Assembly (NCBI GenBank): GCA_964412235.1
Contig: CAYPNT010000009.1
Span: 1 to 57,828, forward strand
DNA: 57,828 bases
Direction: 5' to 3'
DNA from: JAYZQT01 sp964412235
Lineage (GTDB): Bacteria > Pseudomonadota > Alphaproteobacteria > MPNO01 > UBA830
Made by a program: the position numbers and the translations under genes. The notes beneath the pieces were generated by a model, which saw only the letters and a program-made list of their open reading frames with translations, made no database searches and had not been told where the DNA came from. Shown here one piece after another: positions 35,155 to 43,066 of this stretch. Within the stretch, counting starts at the first letter, position 1. Each line of letters begins with the position of its first letter.

Positions 35155-36906
35155 ATGACTGCTAAAACTATCAAGGTTGACAGCGCTGCAGAAGCTTACC
35201 TTACGGTCCTTAAGGATCGAGAGATCGATTATCTTCTCGGAAACGCTGGAACAGATTTTCCATCTATTATCGAGGGACTTTCAAAATCCCTCGTTGGCGA
35301 AGGGGCCGCACCGACCCCAATTACTGTACCTCATGAGAATCTCGGCGTTGCCATGGCGCACGGTTATTACGTGGCCACCGGGCGTTTGGCGGCGGTTATG
35401 GTACATGTAAATGTAGGGACGGCGAATGCTATTTGCGGCGTCATGAATGCGGCGCGGGAAAACGTTCCGATACTCATGACATCCGGGCGAACGCCGCTTA
35501 CCGAAGATGGTTTTGATGGTTCCCGCTCGCTCTTTATTCATTGGGGCCAAGAGATGTTTGATCAGGCAGCGACACTTCGTGAAATGGTGAAATGGGATTA
35601 TGAACTTCGAAATTCAAAACAAATAGAAACGATTGTTGATCGTGCGATTACTGTTGCCATGTCCGAACCGCGTGGTCCTGTATATTTGTCTTTACCTCGG
35701 GAGGTATTAGCAGAATCCCCCGATGATTTTACTTTCCAGTCGCCCACCCGCCGTGTAGCGGCGCGGGGTGCCGCTGCGGACCCTGCGGCGATAGATGAGG
35801 CGGCAGAGATCCTCCTTACTGCCGAAAACCCTTTGATAATTACCGCGAGCACTGGCCAAAATTTGGCCGCTGTGCCCATACTCGAATCTCTTGCGGAGAG
35901 GTACGCGTTGCCTGTTATCACATACCGTCCGCGCTACGTTAACATGTCGACTGATCATCCCATGCATATGGGTTTTGAACCTGGTGCCTATCTACCCACA
36001 GTGGACGCGGTTTTGGTGGTTGATTGTGATGTGCCCTGGATTCCGTCTCTTCATAAAATCAACCCTAGTGCTAGGGTGATACATCTTGGGGCTGATCCTC
36101 TTTTCGAAAATTACCCAGTTCGAGGTTTTCCCTGTGATCTCGCTATTAAGGGGAGTTCTGGCATCAGTCTCTCACAATTAGCCGACGCAATGGAAAGCCG
36201 TGAAAAGGCGTCAAACGCAAAAATAGATGGCCGCCGTTCGCAGATAGCTGATAAAAAATCTGAACAGACGGATACAAATCGGGCCAGAATAGAAAAGATA
36301 GCTTCCGGCGCGGCCGCTATGGATAATGCCTGGGTGGCGCACTGCCTGAACCAAATCAAGCAGGATCAAGATATTTTGGTTTCAGAATCCCAGTTAGCGC
36401 TCGCAAATATATCTCTTCGTGAACCCGGTAGTTTCTTCGGCACGAGTCCCTCCGGGGGTCTCGGATGGGGTTTGGGAGCCGCACACGGTGTGAAACTTGG
36501 CCAAAAAGATAGGAGGGTGTTTTGTGTGGTCGGCGATGGCTCCTATATGTTTGGTAACCCTACGCCGGCTCATTTTGTATCTGCCGCATATGATCTTCCC
36601 GTCCTTACCGTGATTATGAATAACAAAATGTGGGGTTCCGTGCGCAAAGCGACCCTCGGTTTGTATCCAGAAGGCGCGGCCTCTACCGCTAATCAGGCGC
36701 CCTTGACCTATCTTGATCCAGCGCCGGATTACCATAAGATTGTTGAGGCATCGGACGGATATGGTGAAGAAGTGAAGGATCCCGGCGATTTGCCAAAAGC
36801 TCTTGAGCGTGGCCTAAAAGCTGTGGACGTAGACAAACGCCAGGCAGTCATAAACGTGCACACGACGTACGATGACGCTGCCGCGAAGGCGGATGCTGTT
36901 CGTTAA
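35155..36906 (+). CDS. Thiamine-pyrophosphate enzyme, acetolactate synthase/2-oxoacid decarboxylase-like
   Basis: ThDP-dependent enzyme of 583 residues in the acetolactate synthase/benzoylformate decarboxylase superfamily. The catalytic glutamate is Glu61 (VPHENLGVAMAHGY). A central domain (about 200-330) is followed by a charged linker (about 345-380) and the ThDP domain with Gly-Asp-Gly at 460-462 and the partner Asn pair in VIMNNKMWG. It has no regulatory subunit neighbour and no clear FAD anchor signature, so true acetolactate synthesis is doubtful. Decarboxylation or ligation of a 2-oxo acid is more likely. AGGAGGG lies before the ATG. It heads a seven-gene operon; the next gene starts on its stop codon (TAATG). 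Confidence 0.9.
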   Translation: MTAKTIKVDSAAEAYLTVLKDREIDYLLGNAGTDFPSIIEGLSKSLVGEGAAPTPITVPHENLGVAMAHGYYVATGRLAAVMVHVNVGTANAICGVMNAARENVPILMTSGRTPLTEDGFDGSRSLFIHWGQEMFDQAATLREMVKWDYELRNSKQIETIVDRAITVAMSEPRGPVYLSLPREVLAESPDDFTFQSPTRRVAARGAAADPAAIDEAAEILLTAENPLIITASTGQNLAAVPILESLAERYALPVITYRPRYVNMSTDHPMHMGFEPGAYLPTVDAVLVVDCDVPWIPSLHKINPSARVIHLGADPLFENYPVRGFPCDLAIKGSSGISLSQLADAMESREKASNAKIDGRRSQIADKKSEQTDTNRARIEKIASGAAAMDNAWVAHCLNQIKQDQDILVSESQLALANISLREPGSFFGTSPSGGLGWGLGAAHGVKLGQKDRRVFCVVGDGSYMFGNPTPAHFVSAAYDLPVLTVIMNNKMWGSVRKATLGLYPEGAASTANQAPLTYLDPAPDYHKIVEASDGYGEEVKDPGDLPKALERGLKAVDVDKRQAVINVHTTYDDAAAKADAVR

Positions 36907-38093
36907 TGGATTTTCCTATCGAAGCGCTAAACAATCGGCTGTCAACCCTCTCCAGGCATCCCTTCTATAAGGGTAAATTACCTACTTCTGTCTCGGACGC
37001 GGAGAATTTTGCGACAAGCGTTCCTCTGATGAACAGGTCGGATCTTGTGACGGAGATGAAAAAACCAAATTATGGTGCCTTCGGCAACACCCCTTCCGTG
37101 CGAATAAATTTAACCCCAATGGGGTCCTCTTTGATTCCTGTTATGCAGACCCCAGTTGATATTGAAAATCTTATCCTCGCGACACGCAGTCACCTTCATG
37201 CTTGTGGCCTCGGTCCAGGCGACGTATGTGCGGTTACATTTGGTTATCATATGTTTGTTGCAGGCCTATTCTATCAATCACAAATGGAAGCCCACGGCAT
37301 TGCGTGTATTCCTCTTGGCCCGGGGGAGGCGGAAAGAACAGTAGAAATTTGCAAAAGGCATAATGTTACGGCATTAGCCGGCAACCCGACATTTTCCTTA
37401 AAGCTAATTGACGCTGGCTTAACCCCACCCAAAGTGTTCTTTGCTGGTGGCGAAGCATTTACCGGTAATACCTCGCTCTATCGAGCTGTGCAGTCAGCTA
37501 TGCCGGATACAATTTTGGTCGACTCGTTCTCGCTTTCCGAATTTCTCCCAGTTGGCCGTACGTTTCCTGGCGGCACAGGCGTGCACGTGTTTGATGAACT
37601 TGTATATGCAGAAGTAATCGATCCAATTACGGAAAAGGTAGTGGCGGATGGTGAGCGAGGCGAGTTGGTACTTACGCATCTGAAGAAAGAAGCTCAGCCA
37701 TTGGTCCGTTACCGAACGGGAGACCTGACGATTAGAAAAACGACAAAGCCCGTGCATGGTCGAACGCTCTCGTTACCCCACGTAGTTTTTGGTCGGACAG
37801 ATAATATGGTGAAAGTAAAGGGTGTGAAAATTTATCCATCTGAAGTTAAAAGCGTTTTGCTTGGCGTAGAGGGACCGACTGGCGGGTATCGCCTCACCGT
37901 ATCGTCGAAGAGTGGCGGCGGGGACCACCTCGCACTGACCCTTGAAGGTACTGTTAATTCTGAAGTTGTAACAGAAATAGCTTCAAGGTTCAAAACACAA
38001 ACGCTGATAAACGCCGACGAAATATTGTCCGTAAATGATCTCGAAGATGGTGCCGTTGTCATCGATAAGAGAAACATTCGGCCGGGTGCTTAA
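36906..38093 (+). CDS. Phenylacetate-CoA ligase-like (PaaK family) AMP-forming enzyme
   Basis: Adenylate-forming ligase of 395 residues. Recognisable parts are the FYKGKLP-type N-terminus, an adenylation core with FAGGEAF, the ELVLTHLKKEAQPLVRYRTG segment with the ribose-binding Asp (TGDLT), and the C-terminal hinge GRTDNMVKVKGVKIYPSEV. The Ser/Gly/Thr-rich P-loop is altered (TPMGSSLIP where PaaK has SSGTTGKP), so nucleotide binding may differ. PaaK proteins activate aryl or acyl acids as CoA thioesters. It overlaps the TPP gene by one base and precedes the LplA-like gene by five, so it should act on the same pathway. Confidence 0.87.
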   Translation: MDFPIEALNNRLSTLSRHPFYKGKLPTSVSDAENFATSVPLMNRSDLVTEMKKPNYGAFGNTPSVRINLTPMGSSLIPVMQTPVDIENLILATRSHLHACGLGPGDVCAVTFGYHMFVAGLFYQSQMEAHGIACIPLGPGEAERTVEICKRHNVTALAGNPTFSLKLIDAGLTPPKVFFAGGEAFTGNTSLYRAVQSAMPDTILVDSFSLSEFLPVGRTFPGGTGVHVFDELVYAEVIDPITEKVVADGERGELVLTHLKKEAQPLVRYRTGDLTIRKTTKPVHGRTLSLPHVVFGRTDNMVKVKGVKIYPSEVKSVLLGVEGPTGGYRLTVSSKSGGGDHLALTLEGTVNSEVVTEIASRFKTQTLINADEILSVNDLEDGAVVIDKRNIRPGA

Positions 38094-38098
38094 TCGAC

Positions 38099-39218
38099 AT
38101 GGCGGATAAACCTTGGCGGCTCATCGTATCAGAAAACTCGTATGCAGACTTTTCAGTCTCGGTTTCGCCAGCCGTTGAAAAAGCGGTCGTTAATGAAGAG
38201 GTGCCGCCCACTATATTTTTAAATCTTTTTGATCGTGATTCTATCACGGTTGGCGTAAACGAAGACCCGGAGCAAGTCCTGAATTTAGACTTTTGTCGTG
38301 ACAATGACATCAACTTCCGCCGGCGTGTAAATGGGGGGGGCGCAATTTATGCTGGCGCTGGATCAGCCTTCCTGATTTATTTTGTTCCGACGGCTCATCC
38401 CGAGGTTCCGAGCACTACCNNNNNNNNNNGCTGAGGCATTCCCTAAAATACTCACGTCTTTTGCGGATACGCTTACCGGCCTTTACGGTTTTCCTGCCGA
38501 ATATCGACCACTGAACGATGTCCAAGTGGAAGGGCGAAAGCTCGTGCCCACCTCACTTAAAATTGAAAATAATGTCATGACGTTTCGATTTGTCGTTAAT
38601 GTTAAAGAAATGAATACCGATGTCGCGGCTGCCGCAATGCCCATGCCTCCTGAAAAAGTTAAAGATAAGCCGCTTAAAGATTTACAATCGCGGTTTACAT
38701 GCTTGGAACGCGAGGCGGGTCGTCCGATTTCGTCTATTGATCTGGAAACGCTAACTCGTGAGGCTGTGGCAAATGCGTTTGACAAACCGGTGTTGGAAAT
38801 TGGCGAACTAACAGTTCGCGAACAAGCCTATGCTCAAGAATTTCGCGATCAATATGATAACGATGCCTGGCTCTTCGGAAAGAGCGAAGAAAATAGGTTT
38901 CGGCACCTGGTTGTCCGCGGTGATACTGTGGGGTACGGGCGAGAAAAGGCCGTCGGAGGTATGTTATGGGCGACACTAGTTGTGCGAAAGGGCCAAATCA
39001 TTCACGCGATCCTCAATGGCGACTGGCATCCCCGACCAATCGATTCAGTCGGTTGGCTTGAGGACACCTTAATCGGGGCAAAAGCGACTAAAGAGGCGCT
39101 ATCCGCGCGAGTGTCCAGTTTTATGGCTCGCAAAGACGTCGAGTTTGCGGGCGTTGAAACACACAACCTGATGGCTGCCCTCGCTAAAGCCCTGGCAAAT
39201 CTAGGAAGTGTAGATTAA
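38099..39218 (+). CDS. Lipoate-protein ligase A-like protein, interrupted by a 10-N gap
   Basis: The first frame (38099-38419) has RRRVNGGGAIYAGAGSA, the lipoyl-AMP binding loop of LplA. After 10 N the second frame (to 39218) carries NDVQVEGRKLVPTSLK, a MPMPPEKVKDK segment expected to hold the loop near the catalytic Lys, and a C-terminal accessory domain with NDAWLFGKSEENRF. The halves are in different frames as written but become one frame if the true gap is a multiple of three, so it is a draft artefact. The usual SGSA after GRK is missing. Its place between CoA-ester genes is unusual, and transfer of another acyl group cannot be excluded. Confidence 0.82.
38420..38429. other. Assembly gap, 10 N
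   Basis: Ten undetermined bases inside the lipoate-protein ligase-like gene. Frames on either side differ, and they join if the real length is divisible by three (for example 9 or 12). Confidence 0.99.
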
Positions 39219-39221
39219 CCC

Positions 39222-39608
39222 TTGATAAACTTGCCCAATCTGCCCGTAGAAGGAGGTAGCTATACTCTTTATTTTACGCTCGATGCGCTTGTCCGACTGC
39301 CTATAAAAACGTTAAACGAGCCCTCACTGTTTCCGGGTAAATATGTATATGTTGGTAGTGCGTATGGGCCAGGCGGTCTCCGTGCACGGATTTCCCGTCA
39401 TCTGAAAGCTAAAAAACGAATATGGTGGCATATAGATTATCTTTCGACAGTAGTTTCGTGCAACAAAGTGATGACCTTTCCGGGCGGCCGCGAGTGTGAT
39501 CTTATAGCGTCATTCCTCAGTCGAGGGTCAACAGTACCGATTAATGGTTTCGGGTCATCCGATTGCGAACGGTGTCCCGCCCATTTGGTTTGCCTTGCCC
39601 CGAACTAG
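39222..39608 (+). CDS. GIY-YIG nuclease-like protein, DUF123 type
   Basis: 128 residues from TTG 39222; no ATG is available, and a second TTG lies nine bases on. Core motifs are YTLYF, GKYVYVGSAYGPGGLRARI (the YVYVGSA strand corresponds to YIG), SRHLKAKKRIWWHIDYL, and a Cys pair at the end (DCERCPAH). DUF123 proteins resemble a stand-alone GIY-YIG nuclease domain, but activity and target are unproven. It follows the LplA-like gene by three bases, so it is translated in the same operon although it has no evident metabolic role there. Confidence 0.85.
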   Translation: MINLPNLPVEGGSYTLYFTLDALVRLPIKTLNEPSLFPGKYVYVGSAYGPGGLRARISRHLKAKKRIWWHIDYLSTVVSCNKVMTFPGGRECDLIASFLSRGSTVPINGFGSSDCERCPAHLVCLAPN

Positions 39609-39650
39609 CAAAACAGCAATATTGCTGAATATGTAAAAGAGGAAATTTAG

Positions 39651-40421
39651 ATGGCTGCCGTGAATATTGAATGTCGCGCAGACGGAATAGCACGCATTGC
39701 GATAAATCGACCTGAAAAAAGAAATTCACTTAACGAGGAAGTTCGTCAAACACTCATCAAGGAGATACCCCGTGTTCTGTCGGATACAGGTGCGCAGGCA
39801 ATAGTTATTACGGGCGAAGGTGGCCATTTCTGTGCTGGTGGTGACATAGTCAGCATGGAAGGCTTAGATGCTAAAGGAGCACGCGCCCGAATGAAGGATA
39901 ACCACAAGATTGTGCGGATGATCGCGGAAGCCGAAAAGCCCGTAGTGACAGCAATCGAGGGCTTCGCGGTTGGTGCGGGAGCGGGCCTGGCAATGCTCGG
40001 AGACACTGTGATCATTGCCGAGAGTGGAACTATAGGCTTTCCATTTTTTAAGGTTGGATTAATACCCGACTACGGAATACTGCATACGTTGCCCCGGCGT
40101 GCGGGCGGCGCAAAAGCGCGCCAGCTGCTACTTTATGCGCGAATGGTTAAGTCTGAAGAAGCTGTGCGGCTCGGTTTGGCAGACGAAATGGTGTCTGAAG
40201 GCGAAGCGGAGCACGTTGCAATTGAACGGGCAAAAACGTTGGCGGCGATGCCGCCATTTGCCTTCGGTATAGCTAAGCAGCAGCTGGGGCTCGCGCCAGT
40301 CAAACTTGACGAGGCGCTGGAGATGGAGGCCCTAGCCCAAGCAGGTTGTTTCGGCGCAGATGAATTTTTAGAGGGTTTTGCAGCTTTCACGGAAAAGCGG
40401 TCTCCTGTATTTCGGAAGTAA
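39651..40421 (+). CDS. Enoyl-CoA hydratase/isomerase family protein
   Basis: Crotonase-fold protein of 256 residues acting on an acyl-CoA. The oxyanion-hole segments are HFCAGGDIVSM and GFAVGAGAGLAMLGD, followed by FPFFKVGLIPDYG and LPRRAGGAKARQLLL. The glutamate pair of classical hydratase is not complete: the second position (IPDYG) matches isomerase or hydrolase-type members better. GAGG sits 9 bases before the ATG. Operon context with a CoA ligase and a 3-hydroxyacyl-CoA dehydrogenase supports a beta-oxidation-like step. Confidence 0.9.
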   Translation: MAAVNIECRADGIARIAINRPEKRNSLNEEVRQTLIKEIPRVLSDTGAQAIVITGEGGHFCAGGDIVSMEGLDAKGARARMKDNHKIVRMIAEAEKPVVTAIEGFAVGAGAGLAMLGDTVIIAESGTIGFPFFKVGLIPDYGILHTLPRRAGGAKARQLLLYARMVKSEEAVRLGLADEMVSEGEAEHVAIERAKTLAAMPPFAFGIAKQQLGLAPVKLDEALEMEALAQAGCFGADEFLEGFAAFTEKRSPVFRK

Positions 40422-40423
40422 TA

Positions 40424-41407
40424 ATGACCCCTCAAATTTTTAAGACCCGGATTACCGATCTTTTTGGTATAGATCATCCACTTATTTGCGGTGGGATGAT
40501 GTGGCTCGCTGATGCGGATTACGTGTCCGCTGTGGCCCGTGCTGGCGGTATTGGATTTTTAACGCCTCGATCATTCCCCACCCCTGAGGATTTTCGCGAG
40601 CAAATCAGGAAGGCGCATGACCTTTCCGACGGCAAACCATTTGGGGTCAACCTTTATATTTCGGCTCGCCCCGAAGCAAATGAGCTGCTCCAAACATTTC
40701 TCGCAATTTCTATAGATGAAAACGTGGGCTTCGTGGAAACTGCGGGTTTTTCGCCCAAAGCGTTCATGCCGAAAATCAAAGATGCAGGCATTATTGCAAT
40801 CCACAAATGCACTACCCTACGGCATGCGCTGTCGGCCCAAAAAGCGGGGGTTGATGCCATCATAATTCTCGGAGCTGAGGCCGGCGGGCATCCGGGCATG
40901 GACATGATCGGCACAATGGTTCAGGGCGCGATCGTACCCCAAGCACTAGAGGTTCCGGTGGTCCTCGCAGGGGGGATGGGAACAGGCAGACAATTAATCG
41001 CAGCATTAGCACTCGGCGCAGATGCGATGTTGCTGGCTACACGAATGGTTGTAGCAGAAGAAATTTGGGCTCACAAAAATTATAAACAACATCTTACTGG
41101 GATTGGACCGGACGCGACCCGCATTATTATGTCTATTTTTGGGGACAATTCACGAGTTATCAGTAACGCGTCGGCAGAAGCTGTCCTCGCGCTGGAGGCA
41201 AAAGGTGTAACAGACTATGAGGCATACAGACCTCATGTGCAGGGGATACTGCAACGGGAAGCCTATGAGGATGGAGATTGGACTAGAGGTACCAGCTCTG
41301 TTGGTCAGTCGGTCGCCTTTGCGGATGATATCCAGCCAGTTGAGGTAATATTTGACAACCTGATAAGCGAAGCACAAGCAGTTCGTAACCATTTAACAGC
41401 GTCGTAG
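40424..41407 (+). CDS. Nitronate monooxygenase/2-nitropropane dioxygenase family flavoprotein
   Basis: FMN-dependent TIM-barrel protein of 327 residues. Signatures are DLFGIDHPLICGGMMWLAD at the start, AGGIGFLTPRSF, HKCTTLRHA, the phosphate-binding GAEAGGHPGMD, and VVLAGGMGTGRQLIAALALG. Many family members are not true nitronate oxidases and act instead as enoyl reductase-like or unknown flavoenzymes. In this operon an oxidoreductase step on an acyl-CoA or related intermediate is the more natural reading. It starts two bases after the hydratase stop. Confidence 0.9.
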   Translation: MTPQIFKTRITDLFGIDHPLICGGMMWLADADYVSAVARAGGIGFLTPRSFPTPEDFREQIRKAHDLSDGKPFGVNLYISARPEANELLQTFLAISIDENVGFVETAGFSPKAFMPKIKDAGIIAIHKCTTLRHALSAQKAGVDAIIILGAEAGGHPGMDMIGTMVQGAIVPQALEVPVVLAGGMGTGRQLIAALALGADAMLLATRMVVAEEIWAHKNYKQHLTGIGPDATRIIMSIFGDNSRVISNASAEAVLALEAKGVTDYEAYRPHVQGILQREAYEDGDWTRGTSSVGQSVAFADDIQPVEVIFDNLISEAQAVRNHLTAS

Positions 41408-41421
41408 AGAGAGGACGAGCT

Positions 41422-42948
41422 ATGACAAATGATGTCAACGCACCCGATATCACATTGGGAATTATTGGTACTGGTACTATGGGGCGTGGAATTATTCAGA
41501 TCGCTGTTCTAGCCGGCTATGCTGTCAAGATGTTTGATGTTCAAGAGGGGGCTTGTGGAAAAGCTGTAGAGTTCATAACGCGAATGATCAATCGAGCTTC
41601 AGAAAAGGGGCAAATTTCCCAAGAGGAAGCAGTATCGGCAACCGGTCGACTTAGAATTGTCAGCAGTCTTTCTGATTTTTCAGACTGTGGCATCGTGATA
41701 GAGGCCATTGCCGAGAACATAGAAGCAAAACGCGCTCTTTTCCATGAACTAGAAGAAATTGTCTCGACAGACACAATTTTGGCCTCAAATACGTCGTCAC
41801 TTTCGGTGACCCAAATAGCGGCGGGATGCCAGGAGCCTGCGCGTGTTGCCGGCTATCACTTCTTCAATCCTGTTCCTTTATTGAAGGTTGTGGAGGTGGT
41901 TGAGGGGCAGCTCACGGCTTCTTGGGTGGTAGATAATCTTGAACAGTTGGCGCTTAACTGGGGCCACGAACCTGTGCGAACCCAGGATACACCCGGGTTT
42001 CTGGTAAACCATGCGGGTAGAGGACTGTACACTGAAGGCGTTCGTATCTTATCGGAGGGAATTGCTCAGCCACACCAAGTTGATGACGTGCTCCGCGAAG
42101 GAGGAGCGGGATTTAGAATGGGCCCATTCGAATTAATGGATACAACTGGTCTGGATGTATCTGGGGTGGTTATGGAATCTATTTATGACCAGTTCTACCA
42201 GGAGCCACGGTTCAAGCCTCAATCTTTTATCCGCAACCGGATGGCCGCTGGCCTTTTTGGACGTAAAGTTGGCCAGGGTTTCTACCAATATAGAGAAAAT
42301 AAAAAGGTGCCAATTTCAGAGTCCCCAACGCCGACAGAGTTACCCGAGACTGTTTGGGTAGGACCACCAGAAAATGAAGGGACGTCCACCTTAGCTGCCT
42401 TTCTGGGCCAACATGTTGAAGTCGAGAACGGAACCAAACCTTCGGCTAAAGCTATTTGTATGGTTACACCTCTAGGCAAGGATACAACAACGACAGCTGT
42501 TGAACTCGGTGTTGAGGCAGAGCGTACTGTTGGGGTTGATACGTTGTTCGGATTAGGTGGACGTCGGACAATTATGACGACAAGCATCACTGATGAAACG
42601 GTTCGAGATCTATCACACGCAGCACTCGCGGCAGATGGTGGCAGTGTGACTGTTATTCACGATAGTCCCGGATTTATTGCCCAGCGTGTGATATCTACAA
42701 TTGTCAATATTTCGGCCGATATAGCCCAAATGCGGATCGCGACACCCGAGGATATAAATAAGGCAGTAAAATTGGGACTCGCATACCCCCAAGGCCCCCT
42801 CGAGTTTGGTGACGCTCTGGGTCCCGCCAGAATTCTCGCAGTTCTTAAAGCAATGTATGAATTTTACGGTGATCCGCGATATCGCCCAAGTCCTTGGCTC
42901 ACTCGTCGTGCTGCTCTTGGTGTTTCACTATTGACGCCCGAGGCGTGA
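41422..42948 (+). CDS. 3-hydroxyacyl-CoA dehydrogenase, PaaC/PaaH-like two-module protein
   Basis: 508 residues, NAD-dependent oxidation of a 3-hydroxyacyl-CoA. The N-terminal Rossmann domain has GIIGTGTMGRGII near residue 11, SNTSSLSVTQIA and the catalytic-region GYHFFNPVPLLKVVEVV. The first C-terminal module has TPGFLVNHAGRGLYTE and FRMGPFELMDTTGLDV. After a spacer a second 3HCDH module appears (DSPGFIAQRVIS, then GLAYPQGPLEFGD). This two-module layout is that of PaaC/PaaH, the 3-hydroxyadipyl-CoA dehydrogenase of phenylacetate breakdown. GAGAGGA precedes the ATG. It closes the operon. Confidence 0.92.
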   Translation: MTNDVNAPDITLGIIGTGTMGRGIIQIAVLAGYAVKMFDVQEGACGKAVEFITRMINRASEKGQISQEEAVSATGRLRIVSSLSDFSDCGIVIEAIAENIEAKRALFHELEEIVSTDTILASNTSSLSVTQIAAGCQEPARVAGYHFFNPVPLLKVVEVVEGQLTASWVVDNLEQLALNWGHEPVRTQDTPGFLVNHAGRGLYTEGVRILSEGIAQPHQVDDVLREGGAGFRMGPFELMDTTGLDVSGVVMESIYDQFYQEPRFKPQSFIRNRMAAGLFGRKVGQGFYQYRENKKVPISESPTPTELPETVWVGPPENEGTSTLAAFLGQHVEVENGTKPSAKAICMVTPLGKDTTTTAVELGVEAERTVGVDTLFGLGGRRTIMTTSITDETVRDLSHAALAADGGSVTVIHDSPGFIAQRVISTIVNISADIAQMRIATPEDINKAVKLGLAYPQGPLEFGDALGPARILAVLKAMYEFYGDPRYRPSPWLTRRAALGVSLLTPEA

Positions 42949-42982
42949 TTTATTTCCAATACGTCTGCCCCTTTCTGCCGCC

Positions 42983-43010
42983 CTTAAAATGACAAATCTA
43001 TTATTTTAAG
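42983..43010. terminator. AT-rich inverted repeat between convergent operons
   Basis: CTTAAAAT (42983-42990) and ATTTTAAG (43003-43010) are perfect 8-base arms around a 12-base loop, followed by TTTT. It lies between the stops of the dehydrogenase and the asparaginase-like gene. The stem is weak, so a terminator role is tentative. Confidence 0.35.
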
Positions 43011-43066
43011 TTTTGAAATTATAAACGCCTTTTTGTCTCCGCGTTACCGAGAGCAAGTTCCTGTTC

